64,000 nt of DNA. It comes from Bradyrhizobium diazoefficiens (GTDB taxonomy: Bacteria; Pseudomonadota; Alphaproteobacteria; Rhizobiales; Xanthobacteraceae). The notes below the pieces were generated by a model. That model saw nothing but the letters and a program-made list of their open reading frames with translations, was not told the DNA's origin and ran no database searches. Positions within the stretch are counted from its first letter, which is position 1; every line of letters begins with the position of its first letter. Both the position numbers and the translations under genes were made by a program. Positions 17,331-27,518 of the stretch are shown piece by piece. The DNA lies in assembly GCF_016616425.1 (NCBI RefSeq), contig NZ_CP067101.1, forward strand, positions 6,200,001 through 6,264,000. The letters are read 5' to 3'.

Positions 17331-17567
17331 TGCCACAAGCCGCTTGAATCCGACCCGGGAAGCTGTCCAGTTCTTGCTTTAGCCGCAAACGCAGTTCAGC
17401 AGACGCAAGCAGCTGCACGACGCCCCACCCTTGGGCGCGGTTGGTCGACTTCGCGTGCGCTCGCCACCACGTCGGTGGTCCTGGCCGGCGCTTCCGGCAA
17501 ATTTAGCGCGATGCTTTTGCTCGTCTCGATCATCGCCAGTCGCGTGGCCCGCAGTATCACAGGCTCG

Positions 17568-18827
17568 CTATGGGAACAGCCCGCGTGTGTCCTTTGCGCC
17601 GCGTACCCGCTCTACACCTATCGCCATGGCGGCGGTGCGGTTGAACACCTTGTCCCGCCGACTTCGCGCCAATACCCGCTCGAACGCACGATCCAGAATT
17701 TGATACTCGCGCCGCACTACTTCTTCCTCTTCCCAAAAGAGTCGCTGAAGGTCCTGCACCCACTCGAAGTAGCTGACCACCACGCCTCCTGAGTTGCACA
17801 AAATGTCGGGAATGAGGAATATTTCGTCCTGGCGCTTTTCCAGTATCCGATCGGCTTCCGGTGTGGTGGGGCCGTTAGCGCCCTCGGCAAGTATACGGCA
17901 GCGGAGATCACCGGCGATTTTGGCGTCGATTACCCGTTCCACAGCAGCTGGAACAAGTACATCGCAAGGCAAAGTCAGCATCTCCGCCGCGTCCAAAACC
18001 AGTTCATTTGAGTAGCCGTCTAAACTGCCTTGTGAAGCTGCATGTCTGACCAATTGTGGGATGTCGAGGCCCGCAGCGCGATAGAGCGCGCCGGTGTGAT
18101 CACTTACTGCAATCACCTTGATTCCCATATTGTGCAGCTCGAGTGCCGCAATCGAGCCGACATTTCCGAATCCCTGAACGACCGCTGTTGCGCCATTGAG
18201 ACGGATGTCAAGCTCATCCGCAGCGCGACGGACCAAATGAGCGACGCCTCTTCCCGTGGCTTCGCGACGTCCCAACGTACCGCCGGCGCTGACGGGCTTC
18301 CCTGTCACGATCTCATTGACTGTTTGTCCCTGATACATCGAGTACGTATCCATGAACCAGGCCATGATCTGCTCGTTGGTCCCCATGTCGGGCGCCATGA
18401 CGTCTGTATGCGGCCCGACAAACGGAATCATTTCCTGCATGTATCGACGCGAAAGCGCCTCAAGTTCACGTTTGGACAGGCTTGACGGCTCAACACTGAT
18501 ACCACCCTTGGCGCCACCATACGGCAATCCGACCAGCGCGCATTTCCAGCTCATCCAGATTGCGAGCGCTGCGACTTCACCGAGATCAACGCTCGGAGCG
18601 AACCGTGTGCCGCCTTTCGTGGGGCCAAGCGTGAGGTGGTGCTGCACACGATAGCCCTCAAAGACCGCCGTCGTGCCGTCATCACGATGGATCGGACAGG
18701 ATACCGTGACCGCTCGCTTCGGCATCAGCAGCCGAGCTCTGGCGTCCTGCGGTATGCTCAGGTAATCCGCGATAACCTCGAATTGCTTCACGGCCATGTC
18801 AAAGACCGGCCCGCCATATGCAGTCAC
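17568..18827 (-). CDS. Glu/Leu/Phe/Val-type amino-acid dehydrogenase (glutamate dehydrogenase family)
   Basis: 419 residues from a GTG at 18825-18827, chosen because AAGGAG lies six bases upstream; the frame is open far beyond but without family similarity. It oxidatively deaminates glutamate (or a related amino acid) to the 2-oxoacid with NAD(P). The substrate-side lysines are in GPTKGGTRF and in WMSWKCALVGLPYGGAKGG. The catalytic region APDMGTNEQIMAWFMDTY follows, then the Rossmann GFGNVG and EGANGPTTPEAD. Next to aldehyde dehydrogenase and GabT genes, it could regenerate 2-oxoglutarate for transamination. Glutamate is the likeliest substrate but cannot be proved by reading. Confidence 0.92.
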   Translation of the reverse strand: MTAYGGPVFDMAVKQFEVIADYLSIPQDARARLLMPKRAVTVSCPIHRDDGTTAVFEGYRVQHHLTLGPTKGGTRFAPSVDLGEVAALAIWMSWKCALVGLPYGGAKGGISVEPSSLSKRELEALSRRYMQEMIPFVGPHTDVMAPDMGTNEQIMAWFMDTYSMYQGQTVNEIVTGKPVSAGGTLGRREATGRGVAHLVRRAADELDIRLNGATAVVQGFGNVGSIAALELHNMGIKVIAVSDHTGALYRAAGLDIPQLVRHAASQGSLDGYSNELVLDAAEMLTLPCDVLVPAAVERVIDAKIAGDLRCRILAEGANGPTTPEADRILEKRQDEIFLIPDILCNSGGVVVSYFEWVQDLQRLFWEEEEVVRREYQILDRAFERVLARSRRDKVFNRTAAMAIGVERVRGAKDTRGLFP

Positions 18828-19572
18828 GTTTAGCTCCTTGAGTTGATCAAAACAGCAGATCCCCACGGCGACGCCTGCGAGAACGGGCTCACAATTGCGC
18901 ACCAGCTGGTTCGGCACGATAACGACGACTGAGACGAGGCCAGCTAATGCACTGCATAGAGATCCTAGAGGCAGGAACGCCAGAGGCGCGGCGCGCCAAG
19001 CGAACACAAGACAATCGACGCGATGCAAACCACAAACTGGTGGAGAGCCGCGAGCCGGTGGCCGAAGGAGGCGCGACAAATGCTGCACCGAAGCAGGGTG
19101 CAAAACACGACCACAAACCCTGCGCGACTGTAGGGAACCCGTACCACCGCTTTGAGCTGTTTGCGGCATGAGTGTTATGGAAGCGCCCGCCTTGCTTACG
19201 GAATGCCCCATCAAGGTCGGGCACCGAAGCCTGCTTATTGATGACTTCTCGCATGTCATTCTGTTCCAGATTCGCGATACTCAACTGACCGACGACAACG
19301 TGATCGGCCACAGCCAATCAAGGTCAGTGTGAGGAGTTGCTCGCGACTAAGGTCAACTTCCATGCGTTGTGTTATCCTTCAGTCCTTAAAGAGGTCTGTT
19401 GGCGGCCATGTATGGATACCGGCGAGCGTAAGTTTGTTTTGGAACGAAAAGCCTCGGCGATGGATCGAGAAGCAGCGACGAGGTTGATGGAATATTTTGA
19501 ATTGGTTTAGATTGGGCGGCAGAACTGACTATGTCGTGCGACTGCACTGTGGGCGAACCGCCACCGGGCAAC
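18828..19572. other. Unassigned stretch upstream of the dehydrogenase
   Basis: Leftward frames at 18889-19317 are open for 142 codons but match no family I know and look like degraded coding DNA. No RNA gene is evident. Confidence 0.35.
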
Positions 19573-19613
19573 AAATACCAATTTCAGAGCAATGAAGACC
19601 AGGTTGGAATTGG
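19573..19613 (-). promoter_or_regulatory. Dispersed 41-bp inverted-repeat element, copy 3
   Basis: On the plus strand it begins AAATACCAATTTCAGAG and ends CAGGTTGGAATTGG. It is oriented leftward; the only clear gene in that direction is the dehydrogenase starting at 18827, with degraded DNA between. Confidence 0.7.
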
Positions 19614-19694
19614 TGTGTTGCTGCCGATTGCTGATGGCGCACTAAATGGGCCAAAGTCGGCTTCGAATGGCAGCCCATCGGTCCATGAGTTGCC

Positions 19695-19795
19695 GGAGAA
19701 GGTCAAGCTGGGTGAACGAGGCGCCGAATCACGTTTGAAATGTCGGCGGTCGCGCCACGCGTCTTGATATGGGCCCGCAGGCGACCGGCATCGTA
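19695..19795 (-). pseudogene. IS5-family transposase scrap
   Basis: A leftward frame reads AYDAGRLRAHIKTRGATAD followed by ISNVIRRLVHP and a stop. This resembles the DDE segment (Y-D-A-D-x-L-R-A-H-I) of IS5/IS427-type transposases. Only about 100 bases remain. Confidence 0.65.
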
Positions 19796-19899
19796 AGCCT
19801 GTCAGCATGAAGATGTGGTGGCCGAGAGTAGTCAGAAGAGTTCGTCGCCGGTCAGATCGTGGGCTTGGCGAGGGCGTAATCAGGATCTGGGTCGGCCAG

Positions 19900-20290
19900 C
19901 CCTGATGGTCGACGCGCGCATGGTTTTTTGTCGACGATCATCGAGCTATGCGTCCAGAAGTTCTGGCTTCGGCATGAACTCCAAAACAGGTCAATATTCA
20001 TGCTTTCTGACGAAAGTTGCAAAGGGATGCCAGAACCTAGTTTCTCAGCGGCGAGCCACAGTGCGCGACATATCTTATGGCATTTTCCTTGTTCAAGTGT
20101 GGCTGAGCCAAATACGCTCTGTTTCGCCTGACTAAGAACGAATAGGTCAAGCCGCCGCCGGCGGAACGCAGTACGGAACGGGCGCTCCCCGGACGCGCAA
20201 AATGGCGAGATGTCTTGATCACAGACATCCGGCGGCACCAGTACTGAGACAGGGCGAGAAACGGCCGACACCCATCTAAGGCTCGCAAGG
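19900..20290 (-). pseudogene. Decayed sixth copy of the SBP gene
   Basis: A leftward frame (20037-20170) contains SAGGGLTYSF and then LNKENAIRYVAHCGSPLR. These match the SBP signatures EPGGGxPLAFSF and PNKENAMKYIAYYMRPEV in order and spacing. After a frameshift, IPLQLSSES (about 20010) matches the A-M-P-L-L-S-T-E-A segment. The start is lost. Element copy 4 lies beside its upstream end but points away from it. Confidence 0.6.
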
Positions 20291-20324
20291 ATCAGCAACA
20301 CAGCGGCACCAACTACCCAAATCT

Positions 20325-20362
20325 ATTCCAAGGCGGTAAGACCTCACTGAAATTGGTATTGG
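20325..20362 (+). promoter_or_regulatory. Dispersed inverted-repeat element, copy 4 (diverged)
   Basis: The gene-proximal arm GAAATTGGTATTGG is perfect; the distal arm is reduced to ATTCCAAGGCGG. It points to the aldehyde dehydrogenase ATG 58 bases downstream. Confidence 0.65.
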
Positions 20363-20420
20363 CCTTTATCAACGTCGGCGACAATAATGCTTCGTATTGA
20401 TAAATGTTGAGGGGTTCGGA

Positions 20421-21857
20421 ATGGCCCACGAGTGCGAGCATTATGTTGATGGGGCTTGGGTAGATCCCTTGGAGCCCATGTTTCTTGATGTGATCAACCC
20501 CGCTACCGAGGAAGCTTTGGCTCGTATCGCGATTGGCGGCGTAAAGGATGTCGACCGTGCAGTTGCCGCCGCTCGCGCGGCCTTTCCTGCATTCTCTCGC
20601 ACAGCACAGGGCGAGAGGCTCGAATTGCTGCGCAACATTCTCGCGGAATACGAGAAACGGCGCAATGACATTGCCGAAGCCATTTGTCTGGAAATGGGAG
20701 CTCCCTTGCTGCTTGCGCGTGAGCAGCAAGCGGCGCCGACGGACTTGATCAGCATGATCAATGTGCTGCAGAACTATCGGTTCGAAGAGCTTCAAGGCAG
20801 CACGCTGGTAAGCCGAGAACCGATTGGCGTCGTAGGCATGATCACTCCATGGAACTGGCCGATCGGACAGATTATTATGAAGGTCGCCCCTGCACTTGCG
20901 GCAGGATGCACCATGGTGCTGAAGCCCTCCGAAATCGCACCATTGAACGCGGTCATCTGGTCGGAGGTGATGCATGCTGCTGGGGTGCCCAAAGGCGTCT
21001 ACAATATGGTTCAAGGGGACGGTCCGGTTGTCGGTGAAGCGATATCTGCCCACCACGGCATCGACATGGTGTCGTTTACCGGCTCAACACGTGCCGGCGT
21101 TGCGATTGCAAAATCGGCTGCAAGCACCGTCAAGCGTGTGGCGCAAGAACTCGGCGGAAAGTCTGCGAACATTCTCTTGCCTGATGTTGACTTCAACGGT
21201 GCAGTCACGAACGGCGTCCTTCGAGTGATGCGCAATAGCGGGCAAACCTGCAGTGCGCCCACCCGCATGCTGGTTCCAGCAGGCCGCCACGATGAGGTGA
21301 AATCGATAGCTAAAGCGGCTGTGGACTCTCTTAGAGTAGGCGATGTGCGCGATTCCAGTACGAGCCTGGGACCAGTGGCCAGCGAAGCACAGTTCAATAA
21401 GGTTCAGCGACTGATTCAAGCGGGAATTGACGAAGGGGCCGAACTCGTCATCGGCGGCCCCGGCAGGCCCAGACATCTCAAAAGAGGGTATTTCGTGCGC
21501 CCTACAGTATTCGCGAACGTTCGAAACGACATGTCGATTGCGCGCGAAGAGATATTCGGGCCAGTTCTTTCCATCATCCCGTACCGTGACGAAGAAGAGG
21601 CAATCGAGCTCGCGAACGATACGATCTACGGATTGGCGGCCTATGTTCAGTCGTCAGACCTTACGCGCGCGCGCCGGGTTGCAGCCCGTATGCGCGCCGG
21701 CATTGTGCAACTGAACTACCCCGCAGCCGACAGATCCGTACCGGTCGGCGGATACAAACAATCGGGTAACGGGCGCGAAAACGGTCGGTTGGGTCTCGAG
21801 GAATTTCTAGAGGTCAAGTCAGTACTTGGTTTTGAGCCAGCGCAACTTGCATCTTGA
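20421..21857 (+). CDS. NAD(P)-dependent aldehyde dehydrogenase
   Basis: 478 residues from the ATG at 20421 with GAGG upstream; a TTG at 20397 is unlikely. It oxidises an aldehyde to the acid. The catalytic Cys277 is in NSGQTCSAP, the general base Glu243 in AQELGGKSAN, and Asn145 in TPWNWPIG; the cofactor loop FTGSTRAG is at 219-226. The length is normal. Next to the GabT-like and dehydrogenase genes, it could oxidise succinate semialdehyde or an aminoaldehyde. Substrate assignment within this superfamily is not possible by eye. Confidence 0.93.
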   Translation: MAHECEHYVDGAWVDPLEPMFLDVINPATEEALARIAIGGVKDVDRAVAAARAAFPAFSRTAQGERLELLRNILAEYEKRRNDIAEAICLEMGAPLLLAREQQAAPTDLISMINVLQNYRFEELQGSTLVSREPIGVVGMITPWNWPIGQIIMKVAPALAAGCTMVLKPSEIAPLNAVIWSEVMHAAGVPKGVYNMVQGDGPVVGEAISAHHGIDMVSFTGSTRAGVAIAKSAASTVKRVAQELGGKSANILLPDVDFNGAVTNGVLRVMRNSGQTCSAPTRMLVPAGRHDEVKSIAKAAVDSLRVGDVRDSSTSLGPVASEAQFNKVQRLIQAGIDEGAELVIGGPGRPRHLKRGYFVRPTVFANVRNDMSIAREEIFGPVLSIIPYRDEEEAIELANDTIYGLAAYVQSSDLTRARRVAARMRAGIVQLNYPAADRSVPVGGYKQSGNGRENGRLGLEEFLEVKSVLGFEPAQLAS

Positions 21858-21914
21858 TTACTCTTTCCGAGGGGTTTTCGTTTCAAGACCCCGGCCCGGC
21901 GAAGGTCACATTCG

Positions 21915-21939
21915 TCCATCGCTCATCTTGAGCGATGGA
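21915..21939 (+). terminator. Perfect 11-bp hairpin after the aldehyde dehydrogenase gene
   Basis: TCCATCGCTCA and TGAGCGATGGA pair perfectly around a three-base loop, 57 bases after the stop. No T run follows, so it may be a factor-dependent or attenuating hairpin, or part of an older repeat. Confidence 0.45.
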
Positions 21940-22049
21940 ATGATATCCGCGTCCTTGGCGTCAGCCGCCGACGGGAACGATGAGATCGCCAAAAGCGAAG
22001 GCTCAGCCGCGCCGAGGAACCTGACCGATACGCGAGAACGCATAAGGTA

Positions 22050-23564
22050 GTCGTCCGTGAACAAGCCTCTAAGCGATTGAGCTGGAGTCTGTTTTCCAGT
22101 TACGGCGGCATTTGAGATTGCAGGGATTTGGAGCTTGAGCGTGGCAAACCTTGCAACTTCATTTTGTGGATTCCGCTTCGCTGCGAACTCTGTGGCGCAT
22201 CGGAGGGGACGATGCGGCCGAAGAAGCGCAAGACGACGGGATCGAACGATCTGTTCCGGGCCAGGCTGGACCAGATCATCAACCTGAAGCACGAGCTGGT
22301 TCTGCTCGCTGGCAAGGTCGATTGGGACTGGATCGACGGCGAGATCGCACCGCTCTACAGCGAGAACGGCCGGCCGGGGATCGAGACCCGCTTCATGATC
22401 GGGCTGCTGTTGCTCAAGCACATTTACGGCTTGTCCGATGAAGGGGTGTGCGAGCGCTGGGTCCACGACCCGTATTTCCAGTACTTTACCGGCGAAGACT
22501 TCTTCCAGCACGCCTTCCCGAGCGCTCGGACCTCAGCCACTGGCGCAGGCGGCTCGGCGACAAACTGGAGTTGTTGTTGGCGGAGAGCCTGCGGGTGGCG
22601 CACGAGGCCGGCGCGTTACGCAGCCAAGACCTCAAGCGGGTCACGGTCGACGCCACGGTGCAGCCGAAGGCCATCAGCTTTCCGACCGATGCCAAGCTGC
22701 TGGATGCGGCGATCAAGGGGCTCAACCGCCTGGCGAGACGGCACGGCATCATGCCGCGGCAATCCTATGCGCGTGTGGCCAAGGCCGCCGCGATGATGGC
22801 GGGCCGCTACGCCCATGCCAAACAGTTCAAGCGGCATCAGCGGCAGTTGCGCATTCTGCGCAGCCGGCTGGGCCGGATCATCCGCGATATCCGCCGCAAG
22901 ATCGAAGGTCAGGCTGCGCTCGAGAACGCGTTCGCCCTCCCGCTTGGCCGGGCCGCGCAGATCCGCTCGCAGCAGCAGCGCCAGCGCGGCTGGAAGCTTT
23001 ATTCCTTCCATGCCCCGGAGGTGGAGTGCATCGGCAAGGGCAAGGGCCCGCCGCGCCCTACGAGTTCGGGGTGAAGGCCTCCATCGTCACCAACAACCGC
23101 CGGGCGGCCGGCGGCCTATTCGTGCTGCACGCCAGGGCGCTGCCCGATAACCCGTACGACGGTCACACCTTGCGGGACGTCATCGACCGCACCGAGACGC
23201 TTACCGGCTGTGCGATCGAGCGGGCCTATGTCGACAAGGGATACCGCGGCCACGACGCGCAAAATCCCCGTCGCGTCTTCATCTCCGGCCAGAAACGCCG
23301 CGTCTTCGGTGTCATCAAACGAGAGCTGCGGCGCCGTTCCGCCATCGAGCCCATCATCGGACACTTGAAGACCGAAGGTCACCTCGGCCGTTGTTACCTC
23401 AAGGGCCGCGCAGGAGACGCCGCCAACGTCATCCTCTCAGCCGTCGGCTACAACTTCCGCCGCATCCTCGCCTGGCTGAAGGCTCTTTGGCGCCTCATCC
23501 TGACCGCGCTAATCGCAGTTGTCAGCCTCCAGCCAGCGCTTAAATCGGCTTCTTAACGGACGAC
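22050..23564 (+). mobile_element. IS5-family insertion sequence with frameshifted transposase
   Basis: The ends are GTCGTCCGTGAACAAGCC (22050 on) and, read inward from 23564, GTCGTCCGTTAAGAAGCC, an inverted repeat with few mismatches. AAGGTA occurs directly outside both ends (22044-22049 and 23565-23570), consistent with a target duplication. The 1515-bp length suits the family. Confidence 0.88.
22212..23556 (+). pseudogene. IS5-family transposase, broken by two frameshifts
   Basis: Three overlapping frames together give one transposase. The first (from MRPKKRKTTGSNDLF at 22212) runs to about 22515. The second (22448-23074) carries VTVDATVQPKAISFPTDAK. The third ends at 23556 with ERAYVDKGYRGHDA, SAIEPIIGHLKTEGHLGR and VGYNFRRILAW. 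The DDE residues all survive, but the changes near 22515 and 23060 break the frame, so it is probably inactive unless frameshifting rescues it. Confidence 0.9.
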
Positions 23565-23673
23565 AAGGTAGGTCGTAAGTTTCGTTCTCGTTGGGTACGC
23601 CTAGGAACGGGAACGGATTTTAGGTCACCCACGAGACTTTTGTTCAAAAGAAGGGCGCACGCACGTGTCAGAT

Positions 23674-24735
23674 TCAGGTCAAGACCCATTCTTTGAAGCG
23701 GCGCGATACTGTCTCTAAGTTGTCTGCCCAATACTCGCCGCTAAGAACAAGATTGTTAGGATTGCTGAAATCGGGCATCCATTTGCGAGTTTCGGCAGAC
23801 AGCATCGATAGCGCCTTTTTTGAATTGGGCACGAGAGCGCTGAGTTCGGATATCCGAGCCAGAACTTCTGGACGCATGTAGTACGCGATATATTTCATCG
23901 CGTTTTCCTTATTCGGTGTACCCTTGCTTATTGTAAGCGAGTCTGCGCCAAATAGGTTCTGTTCAAATGAGAAGGCCAATGGCGTTCCGCCTCCTGGCTC
24001 GTTCGTAGCTTTCACGCGATTTGAAAAAGTAAGACTGAAATCGATCTCGCCTGTCTGCAAAAGAGATACCGTTTGCGGATTCGCAGTAACCCAGGCCGCA
24101 ACCCCGGGCTTAATTCTATCGAGCGCCTTGAACGCGCGATCGAGGTCCAGAGGATACATGTTTTTCGGTAGCACACCATCGGCGAGAAGCGCAGCTTCCA
24201 GCGTCCCCTCGGCCCGATTCAAGAATGCACGCCGCCCCGGAAATTTGTTTAGATCGAAGTATTCGCTGAAAGTTGTGGGGTGCTTTCCCGCACCAAACTT
24301 TTTGGGATCCCATGCTATGCCAGCGACAAACGTGTCGGTCACGACAATGTCGCTTGTGGGTGGGATTACCGTATCTTCCATGTTCAGTATTGATGAATCC
24401 AACTTCTCCCAAAAACCCTGCTTGGATCCGTAAGAAGCCTGCTCGATTATCGGGTTGTAAACGTCAATATCAATATTTCCCGTGACCTGCTGAGCCCTCA
24501 CTTTCGCCAAGTCGGGCCTAGGGACGATGTTGACCTTGATTCCTGTTTCCTCGGTGAAGGGTTTGGTCACGCAGTTGACCAATATATCTTGGTAACTTCC
24601 ACCAACGCTGGTGATGGTGAGCACATCGGACTTGGCGGTAGCGCGTGAGCCCGGCAGTACCATTGGTATCCCGATTGCACCAACCGCTCCACTTAAGAAC
24701 AACCTACGCGAGAATGTTGACCCTGAGTTCTTCAT
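23674..24735 (-). CDS. Tat-exported ABC solute-binding protein (SBP2)
   Basis: 353 residues from the ATG at 24733-24735, preceded by GGTGGAG. Upstream codons in the same frame lack similarity. The N-terminus carries a twin-arginine signal (SGSTFSRRLFLSGAVGAIG). The mature protein is a PotD/SBP_bac_8-type periplasmic binding protein with the paralog signatures ITSVGGSYQDILV, EETGIKVNIVPRPDLAKVRA, PGGGTPLAFSFEQNLFG and PNKENAMKYIAYYMRPE. It is an orphan: no permease or ATPase gene is adjacent, so it may feed the importer at 42.8-45.7 kb. The nearest paralog by eye is SBP1. Confidence 0.92.
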   Translation of the reverse strand: MKNSGSTFSRRLFLSGAVGAIGIPMVLPGSRATAKSDVLTITSVGGSYQDILVNCVTKPFTEETGIKVNIVPRPDLAKVRAQQVTGNIDIDVYNPIIEQASYGSKQGFWEKLDSSILNMEDTVIPPTSDIVVTDTFVAGIAWDPKKFGAGKHPTTFSEYFDLNKFPGRRAFLNRAEGTLEAALLADGVLPKNMYPLDLDRAFKALDRIKPGVAAWVTANPQTVSLLQTGEIDFSLTFSNRVKATNEPGGGTPLAFSFEQNLFGADSLTISKGTPNKENAMKYIAYYMRPEVLARISELSALVPNSKKALSMLSAETRKWMPDFSNPNNLVLSGEYWADNLETVSRRFKEWVLT

Positions 24736-24920
24736 GACTGTCTCCACCTTGCTTATTTGGTTTCGTGTCACGTGTCGGAGAGCCAATCTACGTCGAATCC
24801 GCTTAGTAGAATTGGCAACGAGAGCTTGATCTCGCACCCATCGTCTTCTCGACCCCGGGCTCAGAAAATCACGCCCTCCATGTAGTTCCGGTGCAGTTTG
24901 GCCAACTGTCTCCGGCGAGG

Positions 24921-24959
24921 CCAATATCAATTTTGGAGGATCAATGCCGAATTGGTATT
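24921..24959 (-). promoter_or_regulatory. Dispersed inverted-repeat element, copy 5
   Basis: On the plus strand it begins CCAATATCAATTTTGGAGG and ends GCCGAATTGGTATT, two bases shorter than the consensus. It points to SBP2, 186 bases upstream of its ATG. Confidence 0.7.
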
Positions 24960-25173
24960 ATGTCAGAGCCAGCTTCCAACACCCCCGTTTCTGCCCGGTG
25001 CGCTTGAGTTGCTCATCACGGGCCTCCCGCAATCGTCCGCCATCCTTGACAACGCGCAGATAGGACCTGCCGAAACCACACACCGTAGCGCGCGCAAGTT
25101 TATTGAGATCTTCGATCGCTGCATCCAAGAGTGAAGGTGAGCCCTTAGTTTGAACGATCGTGTTCGCCGTCAC
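24960..25173 (-). pseudogene. IS5-type transposase fragment
   Basis: The leftward frame has SPSLLDAAIEDLNKLAR followed by GRSYLRVVKDGGRLREARDE. This aligns with AKLLDAAIKGLNRLAR...RQSYARVAKAAAMMAGRYAHA of the IS5 transposase at 22.2 kb. It is truncated at both ends and diverged. Confidence 0.6.
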
Positions 25174-25525
25174 CCAGAGCTCCGGCGCCCGGAATGGGCC
25201 GCTCGCGTGCGCGGCGTGCTGTTCTCAGCAACAACACGTCCAGCCTTATTGCCGAGCCGCTTTCCGCCTCTCGGGGAGGCCGGAACGTTCGTACCGAACC
25301 TCCCGCTGGAAAACCTCATCCCGGCGATCTCGAAGCGACCGTCAATCCCGTCCCCGCCCACATCGTTGTGGGCGGCGCGATGTTGACCCGGCCGCGGTCG
25401 ATCCTAGGACCGAGTGAAGCTCGGGCTTGGGTCTGAATTGGGGAAAGCCATTCTCGAGCGTGCGCGAGAGACGGCAACCGGTCAGTCAATTAATGTAGTT
25501 GCGCTCACCGCTTGGGGAGGGCACG
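25174..25525. other. Intergenic, nothing recognised
   Basis: Short overlapping frames only, on both strands; none has a credible start or family motif. Confidence 0.4.
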
Positions 25526-26824
25526 TTAACGCACCTCCCCTCTTTCTTTAAGTACTTGGTCGAGAATGCCGAGCGCTTCCTCAAACACAGCGTCCTCGAT
25601 CGTAAGCGGGAACAGAAACCGGATCACGTTCCTATCGGGGCCGGCATGAAGCAGCAGGAGCCCGTGCTCGAGGGCCCGCGCCATTACGCTCATCGCAAAT
25701 TTCGCATCCGGCTCGCGCGTCCCAGATTTGCAAAATTCGATCGCGATCATGGCACCGAGCCCCCTAACCTCAGCAATCTCTGGTACGTGATCCTTCAGCA
25801 GAGTCAGTTTTCGCGTCAGCCGCGCGCCCAGCACCGTGGCGCGCTCACACAGATCCTCCTCGTCGATGACGTCGAGAACAGCGTGGGCTGCCGCGATCGC
25901 CAGCGGATTACCTGCGTACGTCCCGCCCAAACCTCCAGGCGGGAGCGCCTCCATGACTTCGGCGCGACCCACTATGCCTGAGAGTGGCATGCCGCCCGCC
26001 AAGCCTTTCCCCATCGTCGTCAAGTCAGGCACGACATTGTGATGCTGCATGGCAAAGAACTTACCGGTGCGCGCAAAGCCAGTCTGCACTTCATCTGCGA
26101 TAAGCAGAATACCATGTTCATCGCAGATCTTGCGTAGCCCGCGGACAAAATCCGCCGGAGCCACGTAGAAGCCACCATCGCCTTGTACCGGCTCGAAGAT
26201 AATCGCTGCTACACACTTCGGATCAATATCGGCTTTGAAGAGAAGCTCGATAGCGCGCAGCGAGTCGGCTGTGCTCACCTCGTACCGCGAGCTCGGATAC
26301 GGCGCATGGTACACGCCCGACGGAAAGGCCGAGAAGCCTAGCTTGTGCGGCGTAACCATGCCCGTGAGCGCTCTGCCGAATAGCGTGCGGCCGTGAAAGG
26401 CGCCTGTAAATGCGATCACTCCCGAGCGGCCTGTGGCTGCACGCGCGATCCTGATCGCGTTTTCCACCGCCTCAACCCCGGTTGTAAAAAACGCTGCCTT
26501 CTTTGCAAAGCTGCCTGGCGCACGCTGATTAATCTTCTCGGCCAGCTCCACATACGAAGCGTATGGGACGAGCCCGAAGCACGTGTGAGTGAAGCGATCC
26601 AATTGCTCGCGCACGGCGTCCACAATCTTTGGATGACGATGTCCGGTATTCAGAACGGCAACGCCGCCGATGAAGTCGATGAAGCGCCGGCCTTCGACAT
26701 CCCACAACTCGGCGTTCTTGCCACGAGCAGCGTAGATATCCCAGAGTACGCCTTGGCCACGTGGCGTCGCGGCCTCTCGTCGGCACTTGAAATCGTCGCT
26801 CTTCACGCTCTTCGAAGACTTCAC
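25526..26824 (-). CDS. gabT: Class III PLP aminotransferase, GabT-like (4-aminobutyrate aminotransferase)
   Basis: 432 residues from a GTG (26822-26824) with AGGGG eight bases upstream. It transfers an omega-amino group (GABA in characterised relatives) to 2-oxoglutarate. The PLP lysine is Lys273 in TTMGKGLAGG, the PLP-ring Asp244 lies in IADEVQTGFARTGK, and EPVQGDGG and the phosphate-binding FTTGVEAVENA region are present. All catalytic residues are intact. It lies near aldehyde dehydrogenase and glutamate-dehydrogenase-type genes, the set needed to run GABA to succinate and recycle glutamate. Other omega-amino acids (beta-alanine, 5-aminovalerate) remain possible. Confidence 0.9.
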   Translation of the reverse strand: MKSSKSVKSDDFKCRREAATPRGQGVLWDIYAARGKNAELWDVEGRRFIDFIGGVAVLNTGHRHPKIVDAVREQLDRFTHTCFGLVPYASYVELAEKINQRAPGSFAKKAAFFTTGVEAVENAIRIARAATGRSGVIAFTGAFHGRTLFGRALTGMVTPHKLGFSAFPSGVYHAPYPSSRYEVSTADSLRAIELLFKADIDPKCVAAIIFEPVQGDGGFYVAPADFVRGLRKICDEHGILLIADEVQTGFARTGKFFAMQHHNVVPDLTTMGKGLAGGMPLSGIVGRAEVMEALPPGGLGGTYAGNPLAIAAAHAVLDVIDEEDLCERATVLGARLTRKLTLLKDHVPEIAEVRGLGAMIAIEFCKSGTREPDAKFAMSVMARALEHGLLLLHAGPDRNVIRFLFPLTIEDAVFEEALGILDQVLKERGEVR

Positions 26825-27518
26825 AGTGATCCCCTCTCATTCGTTTGTCGGCCGCTGAACAGCGCGACGTCGTGCCACCAAGCGTGCTGTGGACTGTCAA
26901 CCGAGAACCGGAAGACCGCCGAAGCGCGTATTAGTCAGCAGGGCTTACGGGACCCAGCCATGCCTCACCGTCTCGTTCAATCTCTGGTTCAAGATCAATG
27001 ACATCGAGGTCGCCGCCAGCCATGCTAGGATATTCCAGCTCGCCTTCGACGAGGACCGCGGCATGCTCCGTGGGATGGGACGTAACGTTAGCATCGCCGC
27101 AGCGAAGGTTTACTGAGGGGGCGTTTACGAAGCCAATACCAATTTCGGACGTTCAAGATCAGACCGGAATTGCGTTCGCGTGCTATACGCTAAAGTTTGC
27201 GTCGATAAATCAAAATCAAGTTGCAACGGGAGCACCTCTGCGGACAACGCTATCGGCTCAAGAGAAAAGAGAGATAGGTCGATAGGTCTCAAGATCAACA
27301 CAAAGGGGTTTGGTGTAGTCAGGCGTCGACTAGTGTGGGTACAAGACCCATTGCTTAGGTGGGGACTTCTGAGGTGGAGACGCCGGGCAGATCGGCCGTA
27401 AACGGCGGAGAGCCGACTAGACGGATTCGGCCAAGTCATCATGAAGGTCGCCGATTAAGAATCGGCACGACCCTTCATTCGAACGCGGATGACAAGACCG
27501 CTCTCACCTCAGAAATAT
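26825..27518. other. gabT-lysR-type intergenic region
   Basis: About 690 bases without a recognisable gene. It holds element copy 6 at 27133-27172. Confidence 0.4.
27133..27172 (-). promoter_or_regulatory. Dispersed inverted-repeat element, copy 6
   Basis: On the plus strand it begins CCAATACCAATTTCGGACG and ends CAGACCGGAATTG. It points to the GabT-like gene, 309 bases upstream of its start. Confidence 0.72.

Noticed and set aside
18889..19317. 142-codon leftward ORF
   Set aside because: Unusual composition, no family motif, no good start; treated as degraded DNA.
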